A stretch of 64,000 nt of DNA from NCBI RefSeq assembly GCF_900110215.1, contig NZ_FOCX01000001.1, forward strand, positions 1 to 64,000, given 5' to 3'. A model generated the notes under the pieces. The model was not told the DNA's origin and did no database searches. It saw only the letters and a list, made by a program, of their open reading frames with translations. Both the position numbers and the translations under genes were made by a program. Of this stretch, positions 18,505 through 28,172 are shown in pieces (position 1 is the stretch's first letter; each line of letters opens with the position of its first letter). The stretch comes from Halorientalis persicus. GTDB taxonomy: Archaea > Halobacteriota > Halobacteria > Halobacteriales > Haloarculaceae.

Positions 18505-18921
18505 TCACTCGGCCACGACGCGTTCGAGCCAGTCGTACTGGGCGTTCAGTTCGCGCCGCCGCTGGCGCTGGATGACGGTGGCGTCGAGGACGGCACCGAC
18601 GACGGCCACGTCGAGCTGGAACTCGGTCGTGGCCGTCACCCGCGTGCCGCCATCTTCGGCGGTGACCTCGTAGGTCGTCCACATCTCCTCGAAGATGCCG
18701 TCGTCCTGTTCGTAGGCCAGTTCGGCGTCGTCTCGGTCGACGAGGGTGAGGTCCAGTTCGATGGCGGCGATGCCGAACCCGTTGACGATGGTCATGTCGT
18801 CGCCGTCGACGGTCACCTCGTCGAAGCCCGCCGATGCCATGAACTGCTGTACGTCGGCCATCGCCTCGCGAACCGTCTCGGGCTCGGCGTCGACCGTCCG
18901 AGACACACTGACTGATTCCAT
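18505..18921 (-). CDS. SRPBCC/START-like small protein
   Basis: 138 residues from ATG 18921 (MESVSVSRTVDAEPETVREA). The order strand, helices (ETVREAMADVQQFM), a run of beta strands (TIVNGFGIAAIELDLTLV, MWTTYEVTAEDGGTRVTATT) and a long C-terminal helix (VLDATVIQRQRRRELNAQYD) is that of the SRPBCC hydrophobic-ligand fold. ORF extension to 18966 is not needed. It sits downstream of a small membrane protein and the gcvH-gcvT genes on the same strand with a 64-base gap, possibly in the same transcript. Ligand and function unknown. Confidence 0.7.
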   Translation of the reverse strand: MESVSVSRTVDAEPETVREAMADVQQFMASAGFDEVTVDGDDMTIVNGFGIAAIELDLTLVDRDDAELAYEQDDGIFEEMWTTYEVTAEDGGTRVTATTEFQLDVAVVGAVLDATVIQRQRRRELNAQYDWLERVVAE

Positions 18922-18985
18922 ACACCGGACTACACGAGGCACCCCTAATCCCTTTGTGGCGAACACGAGCGGGACCCGTCCCGTG

Positions 18986-19189
18986 TCAGGAGAACGCAGA
19001 GAGTCCGACGTACGTGACCACGCCGAGGGCGAGGCCGAGACTGATCGTAAACGCCAGAATGGCGGACAGTGGCGGCCCGCCGGGCGGGAACGAGAACGCG
19101 GCCGTGGCGAGGACAGCGATCCCGAGGCCGAACGCGATGGCCGTCGCCAGCGGGTTCCGCGTCAGTCTTCCGGTCAAGGCATCGGGCAT
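18986..19189 (-). CDS. Small two-helix membrane protein
   Basis: 67 residues with two hydrophobic helices (about 13-33 and 41-65: NPLATAIAFGLGIAVLATAA; LSAILAFTISLGLALGVVTY) separated by FPPGGPP. There is a single in-frame ATG at 19189, eight bases after the gcvH stop (19198), so it is probably translated from the gcv transcript. I do not recognise a family with known function. The tight linkage to gcvH-gcvT may be incidental. Confidence 0.6.
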   Translation of the reverse strand: MPDALTGRLTRNPLATAIAFGLGIAVLATAAFSFPPGGPPLSAILAFTISLGLALGVVTYVGLSAFS

Positions 19190-19197
19190 GAGGTGGA

Positions 19198-19581
19198 TCA
19201 GGCGATCTGGTCGTCGTACTCCTCGGGGGAGAGCAGTTCTTCGAGTTCGCTCTCGTCGTCGAGTTCCACCTCGAGCATCCAGCCGTCGCCGTAGGGGTCC
19301 TCGTTGACCAGTTCCGGTGCGTCGACGAGGTCGTCGTTGGCGGCGACGACGGTCCCCGAGACGGGGGCATAGAGGTCCGACACGGCCTTGATGCTCTCGA
19401 CGACGCCGAAGTCCTCGCCCGCAGTCACCGTGTCACCCTCGGCGGGGAGTTCGACGAACACCACGTCGCCGAGTTCGTCCTGTGCGAAGTCTGAGATGCC
19501 GATCCGCACAGTCCTATCCTCGCGGCGCGCCCACTCGTGGGAGTCCAGAAACTGGCAATCGTCGGGAATCTCGAAACTCAT
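19198..19581 (-). CDS. gcvH: Glycine cleavage system H protein
   Basis: 127 residues. The lipoyl-lysine motif [18 protein letters not shown] lies at about 59-76, preceded by [20 protein letters not shown], and the C-terminus holds [14 protein letters not shown], all classic H-protein features. The lipoyl arm shuttles the aminomethyl group from GcvP to GcvT. ATG 19581 overlaps the gcvT stop by four bases (ATGA). Gene order gcvT-gcvH is separated from gcvPA-gcvPB by about 5 kb. Confidence 0.97.
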   Translation of the reverse strand: MSFEIPDDCQFLDSHEWARREDRTVRIGISDFAQDELGDVVFVELPAEGDTVTAGEDFGVVESIKAVSDLYAPVSGTVVAANDDLVDAPELVNEDPYGDGWMLEVELDDESELEELLSPEEYDDQIA

Positions 19582-20681
19582 CTATCCAGAAATGGCAACG
19601 CCTGTGTTTGTGCCTTTTTCGACTCGCCGCGGACGAGCACCTGGACGTTGACGCCCGGGCTTCGGTACTCGACGGGCAGGTATGCCAGCCCGATCGGCGT
19701 GTCGAGCGTCGGACTCATCGTCCCGCTCGTGACGGTGCCGATGGCCTCACCGTCCAGATCCTGCACGGTGTAGCCCTGTCGGGGCACACCCCGATCCACC
19801 AGTCGGAATCCCGTCAGCTTCTCCTCGACGCCCTCGGCGTCGACTCGCTCCAGCGCGTCCCGGCCGACGAACTCCGTGTCGAGTTTGACCGTGAATCCGA
19901 CGCCGGCCTCGTAGGGGTTGCGGGGGTTGTCCTCGGGGTCGAAGTCCTGCCCCGACAGGAGAAAGCCCATCTCGATGCGGAGGGTGTCGCGGGCCCCGAG
20001 ACCGCAGGGCTGGCAGTCGAACTGGCTCCACACAGTCTCGACCTCGTCGGCTGGGACGATCACCTCGAAGCCGTCCTCGCCGGTGTAGCCGGTGCGGGCG
20101 ACCAGACAGTCGACGCCGGCGACGGTCGCCGTCATCGCCGAGAAGCGCGAGAGGTCACAGATCGCCGTTCGCTGGTCGTCGGCGACCGGATCGAGCAGGC
20201 GTTCCTCCGCCTCGGGCCCCTGAAGCGCGAGCATCGCGTAGTCCTCGGTCCGGTTCTCGACGGTGGCGTCCAGTCCCCACTCGTCGCGGTGGTCGACCCA
20301 CCGGTCGTACAGCTGGCCGTCGTGGCCAGCGTTGGGGACGAACAGGTAGTCCGCGTCCCGATCCCCGGGGAGGTTGTAGACCACCGTGTCGTCGAGGATG
20401 ATCCCGTCCTCGTCGGTGACCATCGCGTACTGGGCCTCGCCGGGGTCCAGCGCGGTCACGTCGTTGGTCGTGAGCCGCTGGAGGAGGCGCTCGGCGTCCG
20501 GGCCGGACACCTCGATCTCGCCCATGTGTGACACGTCGAAGATGCCGGCCGACTCGCGGACGGCCGCGTGTTCGGTGCGGATGGAGTCGAACTCGACCGG
20601 CATCTCCCACCCGCCGAAGTCCGTGAACGACGCCCCCGCGTCCCCGTGGACGGCGTGCAGGGGCGGTGTTCGTCCTGTCAT
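19578..20681 (-). CDS. gcvT: Aminomethyltransferase (glycine cleavage T protein)
   Basis: 367 residues. [13 protein letters not shown] (about 19-31) and [15 protein letters not shown] (about 46-60) are the T-protein N-domain signatures; [18 protein letters not shown] and [15 protein letters not shown] (about 194-208) complete the folate-binding site, and [20 protein letters not shown] is near 226-245. It transfers the methylene group from the H-protein arm to tetrahydrofolate and releases ammonia. Normal length. First gene of the gcvT-gcvH unit. Confidence 0.96.
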   Translation of the reverse strand: MTGRTPPLHAVHGDAGASFTDFGGWEMPVEFDSIRTEHAAVRESAGIFDVSHMGEIEVSGPDAERLLQRLTTNDVTALDPGEAQYAMVTDEDGIILDDTVVYNLPGDRDADYLFVPNAGHDGQLYDRWVDHRDEWGLDATVENRTEDYAMLALQGPEAEERLLDPVADDQRTAICDLSRFSAMTATVAGVDCLVARTGYTGEDGFEVIVPADEVETVWSQFDCQPCGLGARDTLRIEMGFLLSGQDFDPEDNPRNPYEAGVGFTVKLDTEFVGRDALERVDAEGVEEKLTGFRLVDRGVPRQGYTVQDLDGEAIGTVTSGTMSPTLDTPIGLAYLPVEYRSPGVNVQVLVRGESKKAQTQALPFLDR

Positions 20682-20732
20682 ACCAGTATCGGCCCCGGCC
20701 AGCGACCTAACTCTTCCCCCTGCGACACCGCA

Positions 20733-22193
20733 TCAGTCGTCCCCCGTCGCTCCCTCGCCGTCCGCCTCGTCGCCGTGGACCGGCTCGATACCCTCGGGCA
20801 ACTCGGGCACGTCGCTGGTGTCGTGGCTCCCCGTCGGCGGCAGGTTCACCTCGGCCGCCCCGGACTCGCTCAGGTCCGTCTCGTCCTCGATGGCCTCCAT
20901 CTCGCCGTCGGCGTCGCGTGCGTCCTGGTCGATCCGCATCGAGCAGAACTCGACGCCACACATCGAGCAGAAGCGGGCCTCCTTGTAGTTGTCCCCGGGA
21001 AGGGTTTGATCGTGGAACTCGCGGGCTCGCTCGGGGTCCAGCGCCAGGTCGAACTGCCGCCGCCAGTCGAACTGGTAGCGGGCTTCCGAGAGCGCGTCGT
21101 CCCAGTCCCGAGCCCCTGGCTTGCCCGCGGCCACGTCGCCGGCGTGGGCGGCGATGCGGTAAGCCGCCAGCCCGTCGCGCACGTCCTCGGCCTCGGGCAG
21201 GCCGAGGTGTTCCTTGGGCGTGACGTAACAGAGCATCGCCGCGCCGGCGCGGGCGGCCTCGGTCGCACCGATGGCGCTGGTGATGTGGTCGTAGCCCGGC
21301 GCAACGTCGGTCACGAGCGGGCCGAGCAGGTAGAAGGGCGCGCCGTCACAGACCTCCTGCTGGCGCTGTACGTTGTCGGCCACCTCGTCCATCGGGACGT
21401 GGCCCGGGCCTTCGACCATCACCTGCACGTCGTGGTCCCACGCGACGCGCGTGAGTTCCCCGAGGGTGTCCAGTTCCGCGAACTGCGCGTCGTCGCTGGC
21501 GTCGGCCAGCGACCCCGGACGGAGGCCGTCACCGAGCGAGAACGTCACGTCGTGCTCGGCGAAGATCGCACAGATGTCCTCGAAGTGGGTGTAGAGTGGG
21601 TTCTGCTCGCCGTTCTCCTCCATCCACTGCGCGAGGATCGAGCCGCCACGGGAGACGATCCCGGTCTTGCGGCCATCGGTCAGCGGGAGGTGTTCGGCCA
21701 GCACCCCGGCGTGGATCGTCTGGTAATCGACGCCCTGCTCGGCCTGTTTCTCGATCACGTCGAGCAGGAGGTCGGGGGTGAGGTCGGCCACCTCGTCGAC
21801 CTGCGTGACGGCCTCGTAGATCGGCACCGTCCCGACGGGCACGGGGGAGTGGGCGACGTTGGCTTCGCGAATCTCGTCGAGGTTCGATCCGGTCGAGAGG
21901 TCCATCACCGTGTCCGCGCCGTAGTGGACGGCGGCGTGGAGCTTTTCGAGTTCACCCGCCAGATCGCTCGTCGTCTCGCTGTTGCCGATGTTGGCGTTGA
22001 CCTTCGTCGCGAACTCCCGCCCGATGATCATCGGATCGAGCGCGTCGTGGCCGTGGTTGGCGGGGATCACCGCCTGCCCGTCGGCGACCTGCTCGCGGAC
22101 GAACTCCGACTCGCGATTCTCCCGGTCGGCGACCCGCTCCATCGCCGGCGTTACCTCGCCGGCGCGAGCGCGGGCTAACTGCGTCGGTGGCAT
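20733..22193 (-). CDS. thiC: Phosphomethylpyrimidine synthase
   Basis: 486 residues. The radical-SAM-type cluster motif [11 protein letters not shown] (C-x2-C-x4-C, about 420-430) lies near the C-terminus as in ThiC; upstream are [43 protein letters not shown] and [20 protein letters not shown]. ThiC rearranges aminoimidazole ribotide to HMP phosphate for thiamine synthesis. A 50-residue acidic tail follows the cluster, common in haloarchaeal versions. No thiamine riboswitch is apparent in the short upstream gap; AT-rich AGATGATATTACTAGGTGAT at 22202-22221 probably holds the promoter. Confidence 0.96.
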   Translation of the reverse strand: MPPTQLARARAGEVTPAMERVADRENRESEFVREQVADGQAVIPANHGHDALDPMIIGREFATKVNANIGNSETTSDLAGELEKLHAAVHYGADTVMDLSTGSNLDEIREANVAHSPVPVGTVPIYEAVTQVDEVADLTPDLLLDVIEKQAEQGVDYQTIHAGVLAEHLPLTDGRKTGIVSRGGSILAQWMEENGEQNPLYTHFEDICAIFAEHDVTFSLGDGLRPGSLADASDDAQFAELDTLGELTRVAWDHDVQVMVEGPGHVPMDEVADNVQRQQEVCDGAPFYLLGPLVTDVAPGYDHITSAIGATEAARAGAAMLCYVTPKEHLGLPEAEDVRDGLAAYRIAAHAGDVAAGKPGARDWDDALSEARYQFDWRRQFDLALDPERAREFHDQTLPGDNYKEARFCSMCGVEFCSMRIDQDARDADGEMEAIEDETDLSESGAAEVNLPPTGSHDTSDVPELPEGIEPVHGDEADGEGATGDD

Positions 22194-22288
22194 CGACCAC
22201 TAGATGATATTACTAGGTGATAAGCCTTGCTTCGACCGTGTAAGTGCGCCGCTTGTGGCGAGGGGGAACGGCGGGCGAGAAGGGGGGC

Positions 22289-22987
22289 CTAGACCGCGAG
22301 GTACGAGGCGATGGTCGCCTCGTCTTCGAGGTCGGTCGCGCCGAGTTCGTCGACGATAGTGCCCCGTTCCATAGCGTAACAGCGGTCGGCCATGTCACGG
22401 ATTACCGAGAGGTTCTGTTCGACGAAGAGGATGGTGGTCCCGAGGTCCTCGTTGATCGCGCGCATATCCTCGCTGATCTGGGCGACGATGGAGGGCTGGA
22501 TGCCCTCGCTGGGTTCGTCCAGCAGGAGGAGGTCGGGGTTGGCGACCAGCGCCCGCGCGATGGCGAGCATCTGCTGTTGGCCGCCGCTCATCGTCCCGCC
22601 GTTCTGGTCGCGGCGCTCGTCGAGGATCGGGAAGTAGTCGAACACGTCCTCGTAGAGCAGGTCCGAGGAGTCCTCGTTGATGGACTCGCCCATCCTGAGG
22701 TTCTGCTCGACGGTGAGATCGGGGAAGATCTCCCGGCCCTGCGGGATGTAGCCCATTCCGGAGCGCGCGCGTTCGTGTGGCGGCGTGTCGGTCACGTCGC
22801 GGCCGTCGAACCGGACGGTCCCCTGGTCGGGTTCGACGAGTCCCATGACGGTCTTGACCAGCGTCGTCTTCCCGACGCCGTTTTTCCCCATCACGCCGAC
22901 GATCTCGCCCTCCTCGACGGAGAGATCGACGTTCCGGAGGATCGGGGTCGAGTCGTAGCCCGCCCGGACGCCGTCGAGTTCAAGCAT
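22289..22987 (-). CDS. urtE: Urea/amide ABC importer ATPase UrtE (LivF-type)
   Basis: 232 residues. Walker A GKNGVGKTT (about 34-42), Q-loop YIPQGREIFPDLTV, signature MSGGQQQMLAIARAL and Walker B DLLLLDEPSEG are all intact. The motif EGIQPSIV after Walker B is characteristic of UrtE rather than LivF of amino acid systems. ATG 22987 is chosen because GGAGGTGA stands five bases before it, while GTG 22996 lies inside that ribosome binding site. It overlaps urtD by eight bases. Last gene of the urtABCDE cluster. Confidence 0.92.
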   Translation of the reverse strand: MLELDGVRAGYDSTPILRNVDLSVEEGEIVGVMGKNGVGKTTLVKTVMGLVEPDQGTVRFDGRDVTDTPPHERARSGMGYIPQGREIFPDLTVEQNLRMGESINEDSSDLLYEDVFDYFPILDERRDQNGGTMSGGQQQMLAIARALVANPDLLLLDEPSEGIQPSIVAQISEDMRAINEDLGTTILFVEQNLSVIRDMADRCYAMERGTIVDELGATDLEDEATIASYLAV

Positions 22988-23777
22988 CGGTCTCACCTCC
23001 GAGGTAGATCCGCTGGACCTCGGGATCGGCCTCGATCTCCTCGATGGAGCCCTCCCGGAACGTCTCGCCCTGGTGGAGGACGGTGATGTGATCGGCGATG
23101 TCGGCCACGAAGTCCGTGTCGTGTTCGATCACGACGAACGCAATCGATCGCTCCTCGTTGAGCTGGGTGATCCGGTCGGCGATCTCCTCGCGCTCGTCGA
23201 CCGAGAGCCCGGCGACGGGTTCGTCGAGCAAGAGGAGATCGGGGTCCAGCGAGGCCGCCATGCCGATCTCCAGTTGCTGTTGTTCGCCGTGGGACAGCGC
23301 CGAGGCCTCGATGTCAGCCTTGTCGGCGAGACCGGAGGCCGCCAGCGCGTCGGCCATCCGCTCGTCGCGCTCGGTCCCGGAGGCTAGCCGCTGGATCGGC
23401 AACCGGACGTTCTCGCGGACCGTGAGGTCCTCGTAGACGCTCGGCACCTGGAACTTGATACTGAGCCCGTGCCGGATGCGCTCGTGGGGGTCGAGTCCAG
23501 TGATCTCGTGGCCCTTGAAGTAGACCGCTCCCTCGGAGGGGGACAGCGCCCCGGTGATGAGGTTCAGCAGGGTCGACTTGCCCGCACCGTTGGGGCCGAT
23601 GAGACAGCGCAACTCGCCGGCCTCGACGCCGAAGTCCACGTCGTCGATGGCCGTCAGGCCGCCAAAGCGCTTGGTCAGCCCGTCGGTCTGGAGGATGGTG
23701 TCAGTGTCGACGCCCGTCGCCAGCTCCGCGCTGGTCTGTTTGACCGCGGGATCCATTCCCTCGGTGGCGTCGCTCAT
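22980..23777 (-). CDS. urtD: Urea/amide ABC importer ATPase UrtD (LivG-type)
   Basis: 265 residues. After a 28-residue leader, LTKRFGGLTAIDDVDF leads to Walker A GPNGAGKST (about 59-67); FQVPSVYEDLTVREN, signature LSHGEQQQLEIGMA and DLLLLDEPVAGLSVDE follow. The LSHG signature with E-Q-Q-Q-L-E-I matches UrtD, which differs from the LSxGxQR form of branched-chain amino acid LivG. Overlaps urtC by four bases and urtE by eight. Forms the ATPase heterodimer with UrtE under the UrtBC permease. Confidence 0.92.
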   Translation of the reverse strand: MSDATEGMDPAVKQTSAELATGVDTDTILQTDGLTKRFGGLTAIDDVDFGVEAGELRCLIGPNGAGKSTLLNLITGALSPSEGAVYFKGHEITGLDPHERIRHGLSIKFQVPSVYEDLTVRENVRLPIQRLASGTERDERMADALAASGLADKADIEASALSHGEQQQLEIGMAASLDPDLLLLDEPVAGLSVDEREEIADRITQLNEERSIAFVVIEHDTDFVADIADHITVLHQGETFREGSIEEIEADPEVQRIYLGGETDA

Positions 23778-24898
23778 TCGACCACCTCCCCGGTCGGCTC
23801 GGCGGTGTCGTCGGTCTCGCCCTCACTGCGGCGGTCACCGAGCCAGGACACGAGGTCCCGGAACCCCGGCACGAGCCCTTCGGGCAACAGGAGGACGATC
23901 ACGAGCAACAGGAGCCCGTTGATCACGAACGCCCAGTCGCCGACGTTGACCGAGAGGAACAGGCCCAGCCGCTCGATGAAGATGGTTGCCACGATGGGGC
24001 CCAGCAACGTCTTCCGGCCCCCGACGGCCACCCAGATGACCGGGAGGGAGGCCGCGGTCAGGCTCAGCTCCGAGGGACTGATGTAGTTGAAGTACGTCAC
24101 GTAGAGGACGCCGCTCAGCCCGGCCAGGGCACCGCCGAAGGTGAAGACGGTGAGCTTGACGCGTTTCACGTCGTAGCCGAGCATCTCGGTCCGGTCCTCG
24201 TCCTCACGGACCGCGACCATCACGCGGCCGTAGTCGCTGTTCAGCAACACGCGGAGCCCGAGGTACGTCAGCAGCACCGCGAGCAGGGCCGCGTAGAACA
24301 GCGTGAAGTCGTCGAAGACGAGGAACGGCTCCCCGATGCCCAGCGCCAGGTCGGGGATGCCGGGCATCCCGTTGAAGCCGCCGAGTGCGGCCTCGCCGAT
24401 GGTCCACTCGTCACCGGCGGTCTGGTCGAGGAAGGTCTTCAACACCAGCACGACCACCAGCGTCAGGATCGTCACGTACACGTCGCTGACGCCGCCGTAG
24501 AACATGAAGTAGCCCAGGACGGCCGCGAACAGGGCCGCGATTCCGACGGCGACGACCAGTCCAGCCATCGTCCCGAGCGGACCGGTGACGTTGATCGCGA
24601 CGATGCCGTAGGTGTAGCCGGCCACGCCGAAGAAGGCGACCTGGCCGAAGCTCAACACGCCGGTGTAGCCCCAGACGACGGCCAGGCTCAGCGCCAGCAG
24701 TGCCAGCGAGAGGTACTGGGACATATTCGTGACCGACGACGGGAGCATATACAGCGGGAAGAAGACGAACAACAACACCGCGACGCCGAACAGGTACCAG
24801 AAGCGCCGGGAGTTGCCCATCGTGTTCGGCCCGTGCAGGGCCGCGGTGAGCCGTCCCAGCGGCCCGCGGGTCGCCGTGTCGTCGCTTTCGGTGGCCAT
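23774..24898 (-). CDS. urtC: Urea/amide ABC importer permease UrtC
   Basis: 374 residues, about ten hydrophobic helices. VWGYTGVLSFGQVAFFGVAG (about 75-94) and LGYDVKRVKLTVFTFGGALA (about 243-262) are conserved LivM/UrtC stretches; the C-terminal YFNYISPSELSL and LFLSVN-VGDWAFVINGLLLL follow. It starts at ATG 24898, one base before the urtB stop region (24900), so the genes are adjacent without gap. Works with UrtB to move the substrate across the membrane. Confidence 0.92.
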   Translation of the reverse strand: MATESDDTATRGPLGRLTAALHGPNTMGNSRRFWYLFGVAVLLFVFFPLYMLPSSVTNMSQYLSLALLALSLAVVWGYTGVLSFGQVAFFGVAGYTYGIVAINVTGPLGTMAGLVVAVGIAALFAAVLGYFMFYGGVSDVYVTILTLVVVLVLKTFLDQTAGDEWTIGEAALGGFNGMPGIPDLALGIGEPFLVFDDFTLFYAALLAVLLTYLGLRVLLNSDYGRVMVAVREDEDRTEMLGYDVKRVKLTVFTFGGALAGLSGVLYVTYFNYISPSELSLTAASLPVIWVAVGGRKTLLGPIVATIFIERLGLFLSVNVGDWAFVINGLLLLVIVLLLPEGLVPGFRDLVSWLGDRRSEGETDDTAEPTGEVVE

Positions 24899-24899
24899 C

Positions 24900-25871
24900 T
24901 CAGTCCACCTCCAGCCGGCGTTCGCGCAGTCGTTCGACGAGGCTGCTCAGTCCCTCCGGGATGAACCGGATGAGGACGATGGCGACGATCAACAGCGCGA
25001 TGCGGCCGGCGAACGTCCCGTAGACGTTCGAGAACAGCGTGTCGACGATCCCGAGCAGGCCGCCCGACAGCAGGGTCCCGACGACCACCGACGACCCGCC
25101 GACGACGACGGCCACGAACGCGTCGACCAGGAACGCCGCCCCGAGGCCAGGCTCGATGCTCAAAAGCGGCGCGTACAGCGCGCCGGTCAGCCCGGCGAGG
25201 CCCGATCCCAGCGCGAACGTCGCCATGTAGGTCCGTTCGGTGTTCACGCCCAGGGACTGGGCCATGGACTCGTTCTGGATCGTCGCCCGGGCACGCATCC
25301 CGTAGTCGGTCCGGACGAAGAGCAGGTAGAGCCCGACCAGCACCAGCGCCGCGACGCCGGCCAGTAGGACCTGGTAGAGCCCGATCGAACTGTTCCCGTA
25401 ACTGAGTTTGCCGAAGGGGATCGGCACTCCGCTGAGGGAGTTGCCGAACACGTTCCGGAAGGTCTGGACCATGATGAGGCTGAGCCCCCAGGTCGCGACC
25501 ATCGAGTCGAGCAGGCGGTCGTACAGCGGCGTGATGACCGGGTGCCCGACCGTGCGCTCGGCGATCCAGTTCGGGATAGCACCGGAGATGATCGTCCGCT
25601 CGACCAGCAGGCCGAACAGCGCCGTCACCAGCGCGGCGAACAGCATCGCGCCGATCAGTCGTCCGAGTCCGGGCAGTGCGTCGATGGGCAGGAACGGGAT
25701 CCCGCCGTTGTAGGCGAGCGAGGTCGAGAACGCCCCGACCATGATGAACTCGCCGTGTGCGAGGTTGATGATGCCCATGATCCCGAAGATGATGGCCAGC
25801 CCGGTCGCCGCCAGCACGATCGACGCGAAGTTCGGGAAGAACTGGACGAGGAGATCCAGACCGACAGCCAT
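24900..25871 (-). CDS. urtB: Urea/amide ABC importer permease UrtB
   Basis: 323 residues from ATG 25871 (MAVGLDLLVQFFPNFASIVL). The longer frame to 25940 is basic and lies inside urtA. About eight membrane helices; IIFGIMGIINLAHGEFIMVG (about 27-46) is the LivH/UrtB hallmark, and VRTDYGMRARATIQNESMAQ (about 186-205) the cytoplasmic coupling loop. The intervening SGVPIPFGKL region is longer than in LivH, as in UrtB. One base separates it from urtA. Confidence 0.92.
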   Translation of the reverse strand: MAVGLDLLVQFFPNFASIVLAATGLAIIFGIMGIINLAHGEFIMVGAFSTSLAYNGGIPFLPIDALPGLGRLIGAMLFAALVTALFGLLVERTIISGAIPNWIAERTVGHPVITPLYDRLLDSMVATWGLSLIMVQTFRNVFGNSLSGVPIPFGKLSYGNSSIGLYQVLLAGVAALVLVGLYLLFVRTDYGMRARATIQNESMAQSLGVNTERTYMATFALGSGLAGLTGALYAPLLSIEPGLGAAFLVDAFVAVVVGGSSVVVGTLLSGGLLGIVDTLFSNVYGTFAGRIALLIVAIVLIRFIPEGLSSLVERLRERRLEVD

Positions 25872-25872
25872 C

Positions 25873-27150
25873 CTACCCCGCCTCCTCGTAGTAGTCCTGT
25901 GGCGTGTACTGTTTTTCTTCGTCTTTGCTCGTGAGATCACAGCCGACCGTGTCCTTGAGGAAGGTCTCGTCGATGACCCGGTCGTCGACGGCCTGGACGT
26001 TGTGTTCCTCGTCGGCCCGCATCACCCACATATGGTGGTTCACGTGGTGGGTCTCGGGCACCAGTTTGATCTCCTCGCCGTCGGGCGCTTCCGGGGCGGG
26101 GTAGGTGATTCCCGACTCCAGAGCCGCCTTGACCTCTTCTTGATCGGTCGTACCGGCCTGTTCGACCGCCCGCTTGTACATGTAGATCGAGAAGTAGTTG
26201 TTCTCGGCCTCCTCGTTGAGGTAGGGCGCGTCGGGGAACTTCTCGTAGTAGCGGTCGACGAAGCCGCCCTCTTTCGTGTTGCGGTTCGTCGGAACCTCCT
26301 CCATGTAGTTGACGCCGGCGTAGATGTTCGACATCGCCGGCGGGTCCAGCCGCAGGTGTTCGTACCCCTGGGCCATCGCGGTCGAGGTCCCGATGGGGAT
26401 GTCCAGTCCGGCCGACGCCTTCTGTTTGTAGAAGGAGGTGTGGTTCGACCCGACGAGCATCGACATCACGAAGTCGGGGTCGGCGTCCTGAATCCGGCTG
26501 ATGGTCGAGGAGAACTCCGAGTTCGACAGCGGGATGAACTCCTCGCCGATCACGTTGGCGTCGTTCTCGTCGGCCAGGACCTTCACCCAGTCGGCCGAGA
26601 GCTGGCCGAAGTTGTAGTCGGCCGCGATGGTGTAGATATCGGAACCGTACTCCTCGACGAGGTAGGGCAGGACGATGCCGAGTTGCTGGCGGGCGGTCGG
26701 CCCGACGGCGAAGACGTTCTTGTCACAGACCCCGCCCTCGTACTGGGTCGTGTAGAAGTACAGCTGATCGTTCGGGTCGATGGCCGGCTCACGGATGGTC
26801 TCGCGGGTCGCGCTCGAATACCCGGCCCACAGCGCGTCGACGTTGCGCTGGTTGATCATCCGCCGGGTCAACTCCAGATACCGCTGGTTGTTCGACTGCG
26901 GGTCGGGGTCGAAGTATTCGATCTGTTGTCCGTTGATGCCACCGTTATTGTTGATCTCCTCGATCGCCAGCAGGCTCGCCTTGTGTTTTGGCGACCCGAC
27001 CAGCGCGAAGTTGCCCGACTGGTCCTCGAGGATCCCGAGTTTGATCGTGTCGCTGCTGCCACTCCCCATCAGGGCACACCCAGCCAGCCCTGCGGTCGCG
27101 ATACTGGCACCGCCAGCGAGGAACTTCCGACGGTCGACGCGTTTCGTCAC
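25873..27150 (-). CDS. urtA: Urea/amide ABC importer substrate-binding lipoprotein UrtA
   Basis: 425 residues from GTG 27150, which has GGAGGTG seven bases upstream; the TTG at 27168 lies before that site and is rejected. The N-terminus RRKFLAGGASIATAGLAGC combines a Tat motif and a lipobox, so the protein is a lipid-anchored exoplasmic binding protein. KLGILEDQSGNFALVGSPKH (about 36-55), WAGYSSATRETIREP and YFYTTQYEGGVCDKNVFAVG are typical UrtA substrate-site regions, distinct from LivJ. It presents urea (or short amides) to UrtBC. First gene of urtABCDE and divergent from no urease gene directly; the nickel permease lies upstream on the same strand. Confidence 0.92.
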   Translation of the reverse strand: MTKRVDRRKFLAGGASIATAGLAGCALMGSGSSDTIKLGILEDQSGNFALVGSPKHKASLLAIEEINNNGGINGQQIEYFDPDPQSNNQRYLELTRRMINQRNVDALWAGYSSATRETIREPAIDPNDQLYFYTTQYEGGVCDKNVFAVGPTARQQLGIVLPYLVEEYGSDIYTIAADYNFGQLSADWVKVLADENDANVIGEEFIPLSNSEFSSTISRIQDADPDFVMSMLVGSNHTSFYKQKASAGLDIPIGTSTAMAQGYEHLRLDPPAMSNIYAGVNYMEEVPTNRNTKEGGFVDRYYEKFPDAPYLNEEAENNYFSIYMYKRAVEQAGTTDQEEVKAALESGITYPAPEAPDGEEIKLVPETHHVNHHMWVMRADEEHNVQAVDDRVIDETFLKDTVGCDLTSKDEEKQYTPQDYYEEAG

Positions 27151-27500
27151 GCCAGTACACCTCCGCAAAGACAGGCGTCCATATCGGCCGCGAATGAGTT
27201 CGTGTTGTAACCAATACTTCCGTGTTTTTCCGAATATATGTCCACCATCATTCGACGTGAGACTCTGATTGGCACTTACTTATAACAGTTTCCAAACGGG
27301 TATTAATTCTCTCCAGATTATGCAACATTGTATAAGGTACATCCCAATACGCTCGCAACACCGTCCGGTTTTCGAGATTAGCCGAAACATTCGTTCATAA
27401 ATGAGTTCGAAGTGTGGAGATTGTTAGATAACACAGGTTGGCGAGTTGAGGGGACGGATACAGAGGGATGTAAAAGACGGAAACCGCCGACTGTGGACGG
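27151..27500 (-). promoter_or_regulatory. urtA upstream region
   Basis: AT-rich, no gene seen. Candidate boxes on the minus strand are TTATAA at 27280-27285 (about 130 bases before the GTG) and ATATAT at 27235-27240 (about 85 bases). A leader carrying the ribosome binding site GGAGGTG at about 27158-27164 is expected. The far part (27420-27500) is the 3' side of the nickel permease gene. No NikR- or GlnK-type operator recognised. Confidence 0.4.
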
Positions 27501-28172
27501 TTAGAACAAGACGGGGCCGACACCGAGCAGTTCGTTCGTGACGAGCAGGCTACCGATGACGAAGCTCGCGCTTCCGGCGACGACTTTCAGCGCCGACTGG
27601 AGGCGGGTGGTGAGTACGGACCCCCACAGGTACGAGAGCACGCTCATCGTCACCACGGTGATGATCGAGAACGACAGGAGGAGCGAGAACGAGGAGGGGA
27701 CGGAGGAGGCACTCGCGGCGAGTGCGACGACGATGGCCCCGCTCCCGGCCAGGCCGTGAACGATGCCGACGAGGAACGACTCGCCGTCGACGTGCGTGTG
27801 GAACGAGCCGATGGAGACGCTCCCGAGAGAGACGTGCGTGTGTTCGTGGCCGTCGTGTTCGTGGCGCTCGACGGTGAGCAGGCCCGCGACCTCCAGCAAC
27901 ATCCGGAGGCCGAGATAGACGAGGATCAGGCCAGCCAGTACCTCGAACGCCAGCGTGACGGATTCGGGAAGCGACGCGCTGAGGAAGACGAACACGAGGC
28001 CGATGGCGATGATCGGGAGGGAGTGTCCAACGCCCCAGGACGCGCCGACCACGCCGGGACGGTCCGTCTTTCGGTCGTCGACGAGCGTCGAGATCGCGGC
28101 GAGGTGGTCCGCCTCCAGCGAGTGCCGGAGCCCCACCACCGCGCCAGTGATCGCCGCAGCAGTGATTGCCAT
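27501..28172 (-). CDS. UreH/NicO-type nickel permease
   Basis: 223 residues with about six hydrophobic helices. GLRHSLEADHLAAISTLVDD carries the HX4DH motif of nickel/cobalt permeases and FLVGIVHGLAGSGAIVV (about 135-151) the second signature; the loop between helices 3 and 4 is histidine-rich (ERHEHDGHEHTHV). It is placed directly between the urea importer and the urease operon, which fits supply of Ni(II) for the urease active site. Start ATG 28172 taken; a GTG four codons upstream (28184) is possible. Divergent from ureB. Confidence 0.88.
   Translation of the reverse strand: MAITAAAITGAVVGLRHSLEADHLAAISTLVDDRKTDRPGVVGASWGVGHSLPIIAIGLVFVFLSASLPESVTLAFEVLAGLILVYLGLRMLLEVAGLLTVERHEHDGHEHTHVSLGSVSIGSFHTHVDGESFLVGIVHGLAGSGAIVVALAASASSVPSSFSLLLSFSIITVVTMSVLSYLWGSVLTTRLQSALKVVAGSASFVIGSLLVTNELLGVGPVLF

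Noticed and set aside
22194-22260. Thiamine riboswitch upstream of thiC
   Set aside because: The gap is too short and lacks the conserved CUGAGA and related elements of the TPP fold.
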